From contig NZ_JBCNJT010000002.1 in NCBI RefSeq assembly GCF_039596395.1, positions 1,178,001 through 1,242,000 of the forward strand: 64,000 nucleotides of DNA, in the 5' to 3' direction. Shown in pieces: positions 42,881 through 52,682 of this stretch (within the stretch, counting starts at the first letter, position 1; every line of letters begins with the position of its first letter). Source of the stretch: Fluviicola sp. (GTDB lineage Bacteria; Bacteroidota; Bacteroidia; Flavobacteriales_D; Crocinitomicaceae). The notes below the pieces were generated by a model. That model was not told where the DNA came from and did no database searches. It saw only the letters and a list, made by a program, of their open reading frames with translations. The position numbers were made by a program, and so were the translations under genes.

Positions 42881-44095
42881 ATGTACAAAATCGGATGCTT
42901 GCTTTTTCTGCTGAACTGCTTTCAGGCCCTGGGCCAGGAAGGGGAGAAAGAGTACCAGCTATTGTGGGAAGTCAAAGCACCGCGGACGAAGAAAATCAGT
43001 TATATTTTCGGGAGTATGCATTCCAATGATCCGCGTTTGTTCAATTTCCCGGATTCGTTGTACAGTGCTTTTGCCAGTGTGGATGCAGTGGTGCTGGAAA
43101 CAGACGTTACCCAAATCTACGACCAGTACGATGTGCGCCTGAATCTCTTCAATTTTGACCTGTTCGATAAGAAACGTTCTTTTGCAAGTTCCAAAAAGGC
43201 GACACAAACTGTTTACGGGTCGGAAGACGGAAGGCCGCAATTCCTGGATGCTTATTTTCAGCAAACCGGCTATTGCGGGGGCAAAGGATTTTATCAGCTG
43301 GAAACCGTCCAGGATCAGTTAAAATTGGCGGAAAACCCGGAATTGTTCAATACGAGAGCGGCAATCAACGGGTTATTCTTTACCAAAGAGGCGTTTATTC
43401 AAACGTATATCAACGGTGATATTGCTTCGCTGACCAACATGCTGAAAGCACAATTTAAAAGTTCACCGGAAGCATATGATGAATTGATCACCAAGCGAAA
43501 CCAGATCATGGTGAAAGGACTGGATACCCTGATGCGCAAACGAACCGTTTTTTGTGCAATCGGCTCAGGACATTTGTACGGAACAGATGGTGTGCTGCAA
43601 TTATTGAGACAGAAAGGATTCCAGGTTCGTGCGGTCAAAGCCACTTACGACAATACAACGGCAACAGCCAAAAAATTGGTTCAATCCTGGAGAACTTACG
43701 CGGTCACAGATGAAGAAAATTCCTTCCGGATGACTTTTGGCGGGAAACCGACCAAGCTTACAGACGATAATAAAGAACATTACATTTACCAGGAGTTGGG
43801 ACAGGGAAATACGTTCGAATTACTCATTCACGGATCTTCCGATTATTTGGATGATCACCGCTATAACTTCCTGGAAAACGACATTGCACAAACCAAAGAA
43901 TTTATATTGGACGACGGGGCAAAAGGAATCGAAGGCCTGGTTCTCGACCCGATCAAAGGGTATCAGTGGAAACGCTTCATCCAGTTTGGAGATGTCTGTT
44001 ACGAACTGATCTGTTACGGCGGAAACAAATTCATGCATTCCGACCGCCCCCTGAAATTCTTCCAAAAGTTTGAAATTCTGACAGAAAAGGAGTAA
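42881..44095 (+). CDS. TraB/GumN-family protein
   Basis: A 404-residue protein with a signal peptide (MYKIGCLLFLLNCFQALGQ). It has the TraB/GumN motifs ISYIFGSMHSNDPRLF (~33-48), the conserved Glu in VVLETDVTQ and, in the second half, FCAIGSGHLYGTDGVLQLLR with the family GxxH. The family includes eukaryotic TIKI-type peptidases, so a membrane or periplasmic metalloprotease is possible. About 150 residues beyond the family core (from ~275, ENSFRMTFGGKPTKL) form an extra C-terminal domain not recognised. An ATG at 42881 is chosen over an upstream TTG because it begins the signal peptide. Confidence 0.85.
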   Translation: MYKIGCLLFLLNCFQALGQEGEKEYQLLWEVKAPRTKKISYIFGSMHSNDPRLFNFPDSLYSAFASVDAVVLETDVTQIYDQYDVRLNLFNFDLFDKKRSFASSKKATQTVYGSEDGRPQFLDAYFQQTGYCGGKGFYQLETVQDQLKLAENPELFNTRAAINGLFFTKEAFIQTYINGDIASLTNMLKAQFKSSPEAYDELITKRNQIMVKGLDTLMRKRTVFCAIGSGHLYGTDGVLQLLRQKGFQVRAVKATYDNTTATAKKLVQSWRTYAVTDEENSFRMTFGGKPTKLTDDNKEHYIYQELGQGNTFELLIHGSSDYLDDHRYNFLENDIAQTKEFILDDGAKGIEGLVLDPIKGYQWKRFIQFGDVCYELICYGGNKFMHSDRPLKFFQKFEILTEKE

Positions 44096-44161
44096 CCAAC
44101 AAGCAGTTGTTTATTCATTTTTCGCAACCTTCAAATGAATTTATCGGATAGGAGTAATTTC

Positions 44162-44180
44162 GATTCACTAATTGTGAATC
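44162..44180. promoter_or_regulatory. 19-base palindrome touching a start codon
   Basis: GATTCAC-TAATT-GTGAATC ends directly before the ATG of the ATPase gene. A near-consensus -7 box (TAATTTCG) lies just upstream. It could be an operator or a translation-blocking hairpin. Confidence 0.45.
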
Positions 44181-45302
44181 ATGATTGAAAGAATACTTGA
44201 ACCGGTCCTGCGTCAAAAATGCGAAGAAAGTAAAATCGTTGTTCTGAAAGGAGCGCGCAGAACCGGAAGGTTAACACTTGTTTCCCGGCTTTTCAATTTG
44301 GAAGATCCCAACACCGGCATCATTGACTGTTCGAATAAAAAAGAACGGAAAGCCATGAATGACCTGAAAGAGTTGAAAGCTTTCAGTCAGGATAAAAAAG
44401 TAGTCATTATCCGCGATGCACAATTGCTGGAAAACCTGCAGGAATATATCGATTTTGCTATTGAACAGGATTCCCTGGAGAACGTGTTACTGCTTTGTTC
44501 TTTCGAACCGGATTTGCACGAAGATTTGTGGGAAGCACTGCGTGAACAAGGCCTGGAATTGAATTTATTCCCGCTGTCGTACCCGGAAAGTGCCAAATTC
44601 CATGGCTTGGTTCAGGAAGATAAATCCCTGGAGCAGCGCCTGATCTACGGGTATTATCCGGAAGTAGTGGCGGAGGAAGAACAAGCCGAAAAACTGATCT
44701 CCGAGATTATCGAATCGAGTATTTTTACGCAATTGGGTGCTTCCGAGCGCATCAATAAAAAAGAAAACCTGATTAAGTTATTGCGTCATCTGGCCTTCAA
44801 TATCGGAAAAGTGATTAGCTTCAACGACCTGGGTAAAAAGTGCGGACTGGATAATGAAACCGTGGAACGATACGTGAAGTTATTCGCGAAAGCCAATTTA
44901 TTGGTCCTGATCTCATCTTACAACAACGGACACCGCTACGAATTGAAAAAAAGCCACGTGGTTTATTTCCTCGATAATGGAATCCGGAATGCCCTGATCC
45001 GGGCGTTTCAACCATTGGAATTCCGGAATGATGTAGAAGAGTTGTGGAAGAATTTTGTGATCAGCGAACGCTTCAAGGCCAATGAATATGCAGGAAGAAA
45101 ACCGGAAGTGTTTTTCTGGCTCACGCATACCAAACAAGAGGTTGATTACCTGGAAATTACGGACGGTGAAGCTTTCGGTGCAAAAATGAGTTGGGATGAT
45201 TCGAAGAAAATCAAAATTCCGGCTTCGTTCAGTGAGTTATATCCGCAGATCAAAGTAACAGGAATTACGAAGAAAACCTTCTGGACGTTCCTGCGAAAGT
45301 AG
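44181..45302 (+). CDS. Degenerate DUF4143-type AAA ATPase
   Basis: A 373-residue protein with the layout of the AAA/DUF4143 family: an N-terminal P-loop domain, a winged-helix middle (~180-240, ISFNDLGKKCGLDNETVERY) and a DUF4143 nuclease-like C-terminal part (~250-373, with VVYFLDNGIRNAL and EVFFWLTHTKQEVDYLEI). The P-loop is broken: GARRTGRLTL has Arg for the catalytic Lys and Leu for Ser/Thr, and the Walker B position reads IIRDAQLL in place of the usual LDEIQ. ATP hydrolysis is therefore unlikely. The rest looks intact, so it may be a regulatory or structural paralogue. The start codon touches a 19-base palindrome. Confidence 0.82.
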   Translation: MIERILEPVLRQKCEESKIVVLKGARRTGRLTLVSRLFNLEDPNTGIIDCSNKKERKAMNDLKELKAFSQDKKVVIIRDAQLLENLQEYIDFAIEQDSLENVLLLCSFEPDLHEDLWEALREQGLELNLFPLSYPESAKFHGLVQEDKSLEQRLIYGYYPEVVAEEEQAEKLISEIIESSIFTQLGASERINKKENLIKLLRHLAFNIGKVISFNDLGKKCGLDNETVERYVKLFAKANLLVLISSYNNGHRYELKKSHVVYFLDNGIRNALIRAFQPLEFRNDVEELWKNFVISERFKANEYAGRKPEVFFWLTHTKQEVDYLEITDGEAFGAKMSWDDSKKIKIPASFSELYPQIKVTGITKKTFWTFLRK

Positions 45303-45628
45303 TGCACCACGAAGCACACCAGGCACACGAGGATTTTTTATCTATATGTTTAAAAAACATAAACCTCGGGCTCTTCGTGTTCCTGTAGTTTAAAAACGTG
45401 AGCGCAGCGAAACGAGATAGTTCACCACTTTGCATGCGCATCACGAAGGTTTTTATGCATTTTGATTAAAAAATAAGCTTTGTGCTCCTCTTGTCCCTCA
45501 TGGTTTAAAAAACCGTGAGCGCAGTGAAACAACCAATAACCCGCTAATATCGTTTTAGCGGCATTTTCACCAAAAAATAACACAGTGATCTCGAATTTCT
45601 TCGTTATTTTCACCAAACACAGATCACA
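45303..45628. repeat. Gene-free region with degenerate direct repeats
   Basis: Two ~45-base units recur 117 bases apart, each containing GTTTAAAAA(A)..CGTGAGCGCAG(C/T)GAAAC (45389-45413 and 45503-45530). The core CGTGAGCGCAGCGAAAC also resembles 25924-25938 near tRNA-Asn. A palindrome, TATGTTT-AAA-AAACATA, sits at 45345-45361. No reading frame is supported. It looks like decayed dispersed-repeat material. Confidence 0.55.
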
Positions 45629-46399
45629 ATGAAAACAAAATCAGAAATCGTAAACAACTGGCTTCCCCGTTATACCGGAGAGGAATTAAAAAATTTCGGA
45701 GAATACATTCTTATCTGCAATTTCCTGAATTACGTGGAAAAATTTGCGGATATGTACGAGGTGGATATCATTGGTAAAAACAAACCCATGCAATGCGCAA
45801 CGGCTCATGGAATTACCATTATCAATTTCGGGATGGGAAGTGCTTCTGCTGCAACGGTCATGGACTTATTGTCGGCGATCAAACCCAAAGCGGTCCTTTT
45901 CCTGGGAAAATGTGGTGGTCTGAAAAACAAAAGTGAAGTCGGGGATCTGATCCTGCCGATTGCAGCTATTCGCGGAGAAGGAACGAGTAATGACTATTTC
46001 CCAACGGAAGTGCCTGCACTACCTGCCTTTGCCTTGCAAAAAGCGATTTCTACCACGATCCGTGATGCCGGTTTCGACTATTGGACAGGAACCTGCTATA
46101 CAACCAACCGCAGAGTTTGGGAACACGATGATAAGTTCAAGGAATACCTGAGCAGCATTCGTGCAATGGCGATCGATATGGAAACGGCTACGATCTTCAT
46201 GGTCGGGTTCGCCAATAAGATTCCGACTGGTGCATTGCTTTTGGTCAGCGATCAGCCGATGACACCGGAAGGAGTGAAAACCAGCGAAAGCGATTCGAAA
46301 GTAACCGCTGGATTTGTGGATAAACACCTGATGATCGGGATTGATTCCCTGAAACAGTTGATCAATAACGGACATACCGTGAAACACTTGCGCTTCTAG
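45629..46399 (+). CDS. amn: AMP nucleosidase
   Basis: Hydrolyses AMP to adenine and ribose 5-phosphate. The 256-residue form lacks the N-terminal regulatory domain of the E. coli enzyme (~484 residues) and is the short type common in Bacteroidota. The nucleoside-phosphorylase fold shows FGMGSASAATVMDLLSAI, FLGKCGGLKNKSEVGDLILP and the phosphate/ribose-side MAIDMETATIFMVG (Glu of the METAT motif). It stands alone, with no strong promoter; TATTTTCA (~45605) is the closest box. Confidence 0.9.
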   Translation: MKTKSEIVNNWLPRYTGEELKNFGEYILICNFLNYVEKFADMYEVDIIGKNKPMQCATAHGITIINFGMGSASAATVMDLLSAIKPKAVLFLGKCGGLKNKSEVGDLILPIAAIRGEGTSNDYFPTEVPALPAFALQKAISTTIRDAGFDYWTGTCYTTNRRVWEHDDKFKEYLSSIRAMAIDMETATIFMVGFANKIPTGALLLVSDQPMTPEGVKTSESDSKVTAGFVDKHLMIGIDSLKQLINNGHTVKHLRF

Positions 46400-46467
46400 T
46401 AAAAAAATCTGTGTTCTTCTGCGCTCCTCTGCGGGAAACAATTGGTATATTCGTAAAAATCGAATCC

Positions 46468-48765
46468 ATGCGTTTCTCTCTTCTAACTGTTGGAATCCTT
46501 CTTTTTGCAGGTTCTGTTTCAGCTCAAAGCAAATTGAAATACGTTAACCCGTTGATCGGAACTTCCAAAATGGGACATACTTTTCCCGGTGCAACAGTTC
46601 CTTTCGGATCGGTGCAGTTGAGCCCGGATACGGATACACTTTCTTACTCCGTTGACGGGAAATACAATCCGGATGTCTATAAATACTGCGCCGGTTATCA
46701 GTACGAAGATCCTACGATTGTTGGATTCAGTCACACGCACTTCAGCGGCACGGGCCATTCGGACCTGGGCGATATCCTGATAATGCCCACGAGTGGGAAA
46801 TTACAGTTGAATCCCGGAACAGCTTCCAATCCGAAGAGTGGTTTTCGGTCTGCTTACAGTCATGAAAATGAAAAAGCAAGTCCGAACTATTATTCCGTGT
46901 TGTTGAATGATCACAAAATCAAAGCGGAATTGACGACGACCACCCGCGTGGGGATTCATAAATACTCGTTTTCAAATACAGATTCGGCACACATTATCCT
47001 CGACCTTGTTTCAGGCATTTACAACTATAACGGGAAGAACGTAAATACTTACGTTCGTGTGATAGATGCTTACCATTTGATCGGTTTCCGCCAAACTTCC
47101 GGTTGGGCACGTAACCGGACAGTCTATTTTGCGATCGAATTTTCCAAACCGATCAAATCCTACGGTTACGATGATTTCCAGTCGAAAAAAGTGTACCAGG
47201 GATTCTGGCGCAAGTTCAACCTGAAAGATAATTTCCCGGAAATGTCGGCCGCGCAATTGAGAGCCTTTTTTGACTTTGACCTGGATGCTTCGAAAGAGCT
47301 TCTGATGAAAGTTGCTTTGTCTTCCGTAAGTATGGAAGGTGCCGTTGAAAATATGGAGCGCGAAGCCCCGGACTGGAATTTTGACGGATATGTGAAAGCC
47401 GGAGAAACTTCCTGGGAACAGGAATTGAATAAGTTTGACGTTCAAATGGTTGATGAAGCCGATTTGACGAATTTCTATACGGCGGTCTACCATACGTGTT
47501 TGGGTCCTACGGTTTACCAGGATTACAACGGGCAGTACCGCGGTTTGGATTTTGCGAATTGGTACAATAAGGACCGGCAAGCGGTCAATTACACCACCTT
47601 CTCGCTTTGGGATACTTACAGGGCGCTACATCCTTTGTTCAACCTGGTGCAGCGCAAGCGAAATGCCAACATGGTTAATTCCATGATCGCTCATCAAAAA
47701 CAAAGTGCCGAAAAGATGCTGCCGGTCTGGTCGCATTATGCCAATGAAAACTGGTGCATGATCGGTTATCATTCCGTTTCTGTTATTTCGGATGCATACA
47801 ACAAAGGATTGCAGGGAATTGATTACGACCAGGCCCTGGATGCGTGTGTTCAAACTGCGCGCACCCGTTATTTTGAGGGAATTGATTCGTATATCGATCT
47901 GGGATATGTAGCGGAAGATAAAAGTGGAAGTTCGGTTTCCAAAACCCTCGAATATGCGTATGACGACTGGTGCATTGCACAATTGGCGCTCGGCCTGAAA
48001 CGCATGGATATTTACGAAGAGTTCTCAAAAAGAAGTAGCAATTATAAGCATGTTTTCGATGCGTCTTCCGGGTTTATGCGTGCAAAATTGAGCTCTGGTA
48101 AATTCATTGAGAAATTCGATGCGCTGGAAACACACCAGGCAGGTTATATCGAAGGAAATGCCTGGAATTACAGTTTGTATGTTCCACACCAGGTTGACTC
48201 GATGATTGCTCTGATGGGTGGCAAAAAACAGTTTGCTTCGCACCTCGATTCCTTGTTTACCATGCAATTGGCGGATAGGTACTTCGAACACACGGAAGAC
48301 ATTACGCGGGAAGGAATTATGGGTTCTTACGTTCATGGAAACGAACCTTCCCACCACGTCATTTACCTGTTTAACTGGGTAGGAAGACCGGATTTGACCC
48401 AGAAATACATCCGCCAGGTATTGAGAACGAAGTACGTTGCCAAAATTGACGGTCTGAGCGGAAACGACGATTGCGGTCAGATGAGTGCGTGGTACATTTT
48501 CAGTTCACTCGGATTTTATCCCGTTTGCCCGGGTTCGGATGAATACATCCTGGGAAGTCCGCTGGTAAAGAGTGCAAAGATCAACCTGGAGAACGGTTCG
48601 GTAATTGACATCACGGCTAAGAACCAAAGTGAAAAGAATACTTATGTGAAGTCTGTTTACTGGAACGGAGTTAAACTAAAAGACTTTAAGCTGAGTTACC
48701 AGCACATTAAAAACGGTGGTAAACTGGTGTTTGAAATGACCAATAAGCCGGCAAAGACATTTTGA
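46468..48765 (+). CDS. GH92-family alpha-mannosidase, secreted
   Basis: A 765-residue protein with a signal peptide (MRFSLLTVGILLFAGSVSAQ). GH92 enzymes are Ca2+-dependent exo-alpha-mannosidases that trim N-glycan or yeast mannan. Signatures are YVNPLIGTSKMGHTFPGATV (~25-45), FSHTHFSGTGHSDLGD, the catalytic-region YVHGNEPSHHVIYLFN (~610) and GNDDCGQMSAWYIFSSLGFY (~665). The start at 46468 is supported by the signal peptide; the frame extends upstream without reason. No PUL-type susC/D genes are adjacent. It has no sorting domain, so it may be periplasmic or outer-membrane linked. Confidence 0.92.
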   Translation: MRFSLLTVGILLFAGSVSAQSKLKYVNPLIGTSKMGHTFPGATVPFGSVQLSPDTDTLSYSVDGKYNPDVYKYCAGYQYEDPTIVGFSHTHFSGTGHSDLGDILIMPTSGKLQLNPGTASNPKSGFRSAYSHENEKASPNYYSVLLNDHKIKAELTTTTRVGIHKYSFSNTDSAHIILDLVSGIYNYNGKNVNTYVRVIDAYHLIGFRQTSGWARNRTVYFAIEFSKPIKSYGYDDFQSKKVYQGFWRKFNLKDNFPEMSAAQLRAFFDFDLDASKELLMKVALSSVSMEGAVENMEREAPDWNFDGYVKAGETSWEQELNKFDVQMVDEADLTNFYTAVYHTCLGPTVYQDYNGQYRGLDFANWYNKDRQAVNYTTFSLWDTYRALHPLFNLVQRKRNANMVNSMIAHQKQSAEKMLPVWSHYANENWCMIGYHSVSVISDAYNKGLQGIDYDQALDACVQTARTRYFEGIDSYIDLGYVAEDKSGSSVSKTLEYAYDDWCIAQLALGLKRMDIYEEFSKRSSNYKHVFDASSGFMRAKLSSGKFIEKFDALETHQAGYIEGNAWNYSLYVPHQVDSMIALMGGKKQFASHLDSLFTMQLADRYFEHTEDITREGIMGSYVHGNEPSHHVIYLFNWVGRPDLTQKYIRQVLRTKYVAKIDGLSGNDDCGQMSAWYIFSSLGFYPVCPGSDEYILGSPLVKSAKINLENGSVIDITAKNQSEKNTYVKSVYWNGVKLKDFKLSYQHIKNGGKLVFEMTNKPAKTF

Positions 48766-48842
48766 GAATTCAATCTTCTGTGTTAAAAGTGATTTGAGGT
48801 ACCGATTTAAATCGTAAATTCAGAGCTCAAAATTACTCTCTT

Positions 48843-51800
48843 ATGAAAAGAAGAATACTACTCTCCGGCGTATTTTTCCTTGGCGTATCTCTGTGTTCTG
48901 TGGCTTTCTCACAAGCTAACAAGCTGCCAAAAGGTACCTGGAAAATGATCTCGGAAAGCGAAATCGCTCCAAGCGGTACGCGCTACATCAAGCCGACGAA
49001 ATTCTTAACCTTTAAACTGGATGTTTCCAAAATGCACCAGGTTTTGTCGCAGGCTAAGCGCATAGATGATCCGAATTACATCCCGGTTTTTATTGAACTT
49101 CCGAAACCGGATGGTACGGTCGGGTCTTATCAGGTCCATGAAAACGAAACAATGTCTCCGGGATTGGCTGCACAATTTCCTGAAATCCGTTCCTATGATG
49201 GTATAGCGATGGACAATTCGGGAGAAGTAGTGAAGTTTGACCTGACTCCACAAGGTTTCCATGCGATGACTTTGATTCCGGGAAAATCGACTGTGTTTAT
49301 TGATCCGTATTCCTTTGGAGGAGGCGATATCGAACATTACGTGGTTTATTCCAGGGCAGATTATACAACGGACAAAGTATTTACATGTCAGGTAGAAGCA
49401 GAGCTTGGTACGGAAATCAAAGGTGCAAATGACGGAATTGTAAAAAGTTTCGGGAACTGTACCAAACGTACTTACCGCCTGGCTTTGGCTGCTACTGCCG
49501 AATACACGACCTTCCAGGGTGGAACCGTTGCGTTGGCACAAGCTGCACAGGTAACAACGATGAACCGCGTAAATGGTGTTTACATGCGTGATCTGGCAGT
49601 TACACTGACCATTATCCCGAACAACAACTTGTTGATCTATACGAACGCATCGACAGATCCTTATACCAACGGGAACCCGGGTTCCATGATCAATCAGAAT
49701 CAAACGAATGTAACATCGGTAATCGGTTCTGCGAACTACGATATCGGTCACGTATTCGGAACGAATTCCGGAGGTTTGGCAGGTTTGGGAGTCGTTTGTA
49801 ACTCCGGCCAAAAGGCGAGTGGTGTTACCGGTTCCGGTGCTCCCGTAGGTGATGCATTTGATATTGACTATGTGGCACACGAAATGGGTCACGAATTTTC
49901 AGGAAACCATAGTTTCAGAGGAAATGCTGGTTCATGCAGCGGAAATGCAAACGGTCCTACTGCTATGGAACCGGGTTCCGGTAGTTCGATCATGGCATAT
50001 GCCGGAATTTGCTCTCCTCAGGATGTTCAGCCACATTCCGATGACAATTTCCATGGAGTAAACATGAACGAAATGCATATTTTCATCAACGGAAGTGGAA
50101 ATTCATGTGCTGTTTCAACTCCGATTCCTGCTCAAAGTGCTCCGGTAATTTCAGGAACCGTAGGATCAGTAACGATTCCTGCAAGCACTCCTTTCGCATT
50201 GACTGCAACTGCAACAGACGCTGACGGAGACGTATTGACCTACTGCTGGGAACAGATGGACAACCAAAACTCCACGCAACCACCGGTAGGAACATCTACC
50301 AACGGGCCGAATTTCCGTTCCAGAACTCCTTCTACCAGCGGAACACGTTATTTCCCTTCGATTGCCAGCTTAATGTCGGGCGGGCCGTTTACCTGGGAAG
50401 TACTTCCTACGGTAAGCAGAACTATGAACTTCCGTTGTACGGTCAGAGATAATGAAGCAAACGGTGGTTGTAACGATCATGCTGATCTGGTGATCACAAC
50501 AACAGCATCGGCAGGGCCTTTTATCGTGAATTACCCGACAGCTTCAGGAATTTCCTGGCCGGGGAACTCCACACAAACAGTAACGTGGTCGGTAGCCAAT
50601 ACAAACGTTGCACCGGTTGCCTGTGCAAATGTAGACGTCATGATTTCTACAGACGGCGGGGCTACTTTTTCCGTAATTGCGAATGATGTTCCGAATGACG
50701 GATCGCAGGTGATTACCGTACCAAATACTGCTACAACAACTGCGATCATCATGGTGATGTGTGAAAACGGAACATTCTTCGACGTTTCAAACAATGTATT
50801 CGCTATTACAGCAGCAACAAACGATTATACGCTGAACTTCCAGAACTCCACAGTATCGGCTTGTCAGGGAACTGACGCCGTATTTACGGTAGTGGTAGGT
50901 CAAATCGGTTCGTACTCAGATCCGGTAACTTTATCTGCAACAGGTAACCCGGCAGGAACAACCGTAACATTTACGCCGAACCCTGCAACTCCGGGAACAA
51001 ATGCTACGATGACGATTTCCAATACAGCGGGAGCAACTCCGGGAACATATTCTTTAACGGCAAACGGAACGTCTACTTCCGGAGCACATTTTGCAAACGG
51101 AACGGTTCTGATTTCTACGAGCGGTGTAGTTGCTGCTACTTTAACAAGTCCGGCAAACGCTGCAACAAGTGTTCCTGTGAGCCCGAACATGACCTGGACA
51201 AACCCGGGTGTTGGTGTTCAGTATAACATTACTATCGCTTCAGATGCCGGATTCACAACAGTTGTAGAAAGTGCAACGGGATTAACTTCTCCGAACTATA
51301 CAGCCACTTTGTTAAGTCCGGCAACAACTTATTACTGGAAAGTCGAAACATTGAATTCCTGCTCTGCTCCTGCAGCATCTGCAACATTCTCGTTTACGAC
51401 TGCTTCCTGTATGACGTTTAACGCTACAAACGTACCGGTAACCATTTCCGCTTCGGGAACACCGACTGTAACTTCTACTTTGTCTATTGCAGCTGGAGGA
51501 ACGATCAACGATCTGGATGTAGTGAATTTAGCGGGAACGCATTCCTGGATCAATGACCTCACTGTAACGTTGACAAGTCCGGCAGGAACGGTGGTTACTC
51601 TATGGGATCAAATCTGCGATGATGAAGATAACTTCAATGTAAACTTCGACGATGAAGCTGCTCCGGGAGCACTGCCTTGTCCTCCTGTTGGTGGCGGAAC
51701 TTACCAGGCGCAGGATTTACTAAGTGCTTTTGATGGTGAAAATATGAGTGGAGTATGGACCTTAACGATTTCGGATGCTGTTAACCAGGATGGAGGATCT

Positions 51801-52565
51801 TTGAGTTCATGGGGACTTCAGATTTGTTACACTCCGGCAGCACCTTGTACTCCACCAACTGCAGCAACTATCGGTGGGTCAACTACAATTTGCCCGGGAG
51901 GATCAACTACTTTGTCTGTAACTGCAGGAACATTGAATGATGCAACGAACTGGCAATGGTATTCCGGATCTTGTGGCGGAACGGCTGTAGGTTCAGGAAC
52001 ATCCATCAACGTTTCCACAGCGGGAACTTACTTTGTAAGAGGTGAAGGAGGTTGTGTAACCGGGGGAACTTGTACTTCTGTAGCGGTTACCCAAACAACA
52101 TTGAACCTGAATACAACAGTTGCCGGAACAACGATCTCTTCTGCGCAGGGAACTGCAACTTACCAGTGGATCAACTGTACGACAAATACACCGATCTCAG
52201 GAGCGAATGGTCAGTCATACATTGCAACTGCAAACGGATCCTATGCGGTAATTGTTACCAGAAATGGTTGTACGGATACCAGTGCGTGTGTGAACATCAC
52301 GAATCTGGGAATCGACGATCTGAATTTTGAAGATGTTTCGGTTTACCCGAACCCTACGAATGGAAAAATCACGGTTTCATTTAACAAAGAAGTGAACCTG
52401 AAATCATTTGTGATCCGCGATGTGACCGGAAGATTGATCCGCGAAGAGAAACCGCAGACAACGAGCGGAATTACCTTCGATATTTCTACGGAAGCTCAGG
52501 GAGTTTACTTCCTGAATATTGAAGTAGGTGGGTCAATTCAGTCCTTCAAATTGATTAAGAACTAA
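48843..52565 (+). CDS. Large secreted metalloprotease (reprolysin/M12B-like) with P-domain and T9SS sorting domain
   Basis: A 1240-residue protein. Signal peptide (MKRRILLSGVFFLGVSLC...), a pro-region (~25-190), and a metzincin domain with HEMGHEFSGNH (Zn ligands, ~345-355) and the Met-turn SIMAYAGIC (~383). Ig-like or PKD-like beta domains follow (~430-860), then a P-domain-like sandwich (~870-1000; HSWINDLTVTLTSPAGTVV), a second set of short beta modules and a type A sorting domain (VSVYPNPTNGKITVSFNKE, ~1165-1240). It would be exported by T9SS and degrade extracellular protein. Its metzincin core is intact. A palindrome (CGATTTAAATCG) precedes the start by ~30 bases. Confidence 0.92.
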   Translation: MKRRILLSGVFFLGVSLCSVAFSQANKLPKGTWKMISESEIAPSGTRYIKPTKFLTFKLDVSKMHQVLSQAKRIDDPNYIPVFIELPKPDGTVGSYQVHENETMSPGLAAQFPEIRSYDGIAMDNSGEVVKFDLTPQGFHAMTLIPGKSTVFIDPYSFGGGDIEHYVVYSRADYTTDKVFTCQVEAELGTEIKGANDGIVKSFGNCTKRTYRLALAATAEYTTFQGGTVALAQAAQVTTMNRVNGVYMRDLAVTLTIIPNNNLLIYTNASTDPYTNGNPGSMINQNQTNVTSVIGSANYDIGHVFGTNSGGLAGLGVVCNSGQKASGVTGSGAPVGDAFDIDYVAHEMGHEFSGNHSFRGNAGSCSGNANGPTAMEPGSGSSIMAYAGICSPQDVQPHSDDNFHGVNMNEMHIFINGSGNSCAVSTPIPAQSAPVISGTVGSVTIPASTPFALTATATDADGDVLTYCWEQMDNQNSTQPPVGTSTNGPNFRSRTPSTSGTRYFPSIASLMSGGPFTWEVLPTVSRTMNFRCTVRDNEANGGCNDHADLVITTTASAGPFIVNYPTASGISWPGNSTQTVTWSVANTNVAPVACANVDVMISTDGGATFSVIANDVPNDGSQVITVPNTATTTAIIMVMCENGTFFDVSNNVFAITAATNDYTLNFQNSTVSACQGTDAVFTVVVGQIGSYSDPVTLSATGNPAGTTVTFTPNPATPGTNATMTISNTAGATPGTYSLTANGTSTSGAHFANGTVLISTSGVVAATLTSPANAATSVPVSPNMTWTNPGVGVQYNITIASDAGFTTVVESATGLTSPNYTATLLSPATTYYWKVETLNSCSAPAASATFSFTTASCMTFNATNVPVTISASGTPTVTSTLSIAAGGTINDLDVVNLAGTHSWINDLTVTLTSPAGTVVTLWDQICDDEDNFNVNFDDEAAPGALPCPPVGGGTYQAQDLLSAFDGENMSGVWTLTISDAVNQDGGSLSSWGLQICYTPAAPCTPPTAATIGGSTTICPGGSTTLSVTAGTLNDATNWQWYSGSCGGTAVGSGTSINVSTAGTYFVRGEGGCVTGGTCTSVAVTQTTLNLNTTVAGTTISSAQGTATYQWINCTTNTPISGANGQSYIATANGSYAVIVTRNGCTDTSACVNITNLGIDDLNFEDVSVYPNPTNGKITVSFNKEVNLKSFVIRDVTGRLIREEKPQTTSGITFDISTEAQGVYFLNIEVGGSIQSFKLIKN

Positions 52566-52582
52566 TAATTAGCTGAATAAAG

Positions 52583-52617
52583 AAATCCCCGATACCAGTG
52601 AGGTGTCGGGGATTTTT
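52583..52617. terminator. Bidirectional terminator
   Basis: AAATCCCCGA and TCGGGGATTT with an inner ACC/GGT pair and flanking A and T runs. It ends the metalloprotease gene and the convergent cutC. Confidence 0.85.
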
Positions 52618-52682
52618 GTTTGATATAACTCTTTTGAGGATCGGCGGTTCGTTAAAGCGCGAATTCCAATCAACCTGGTAGG

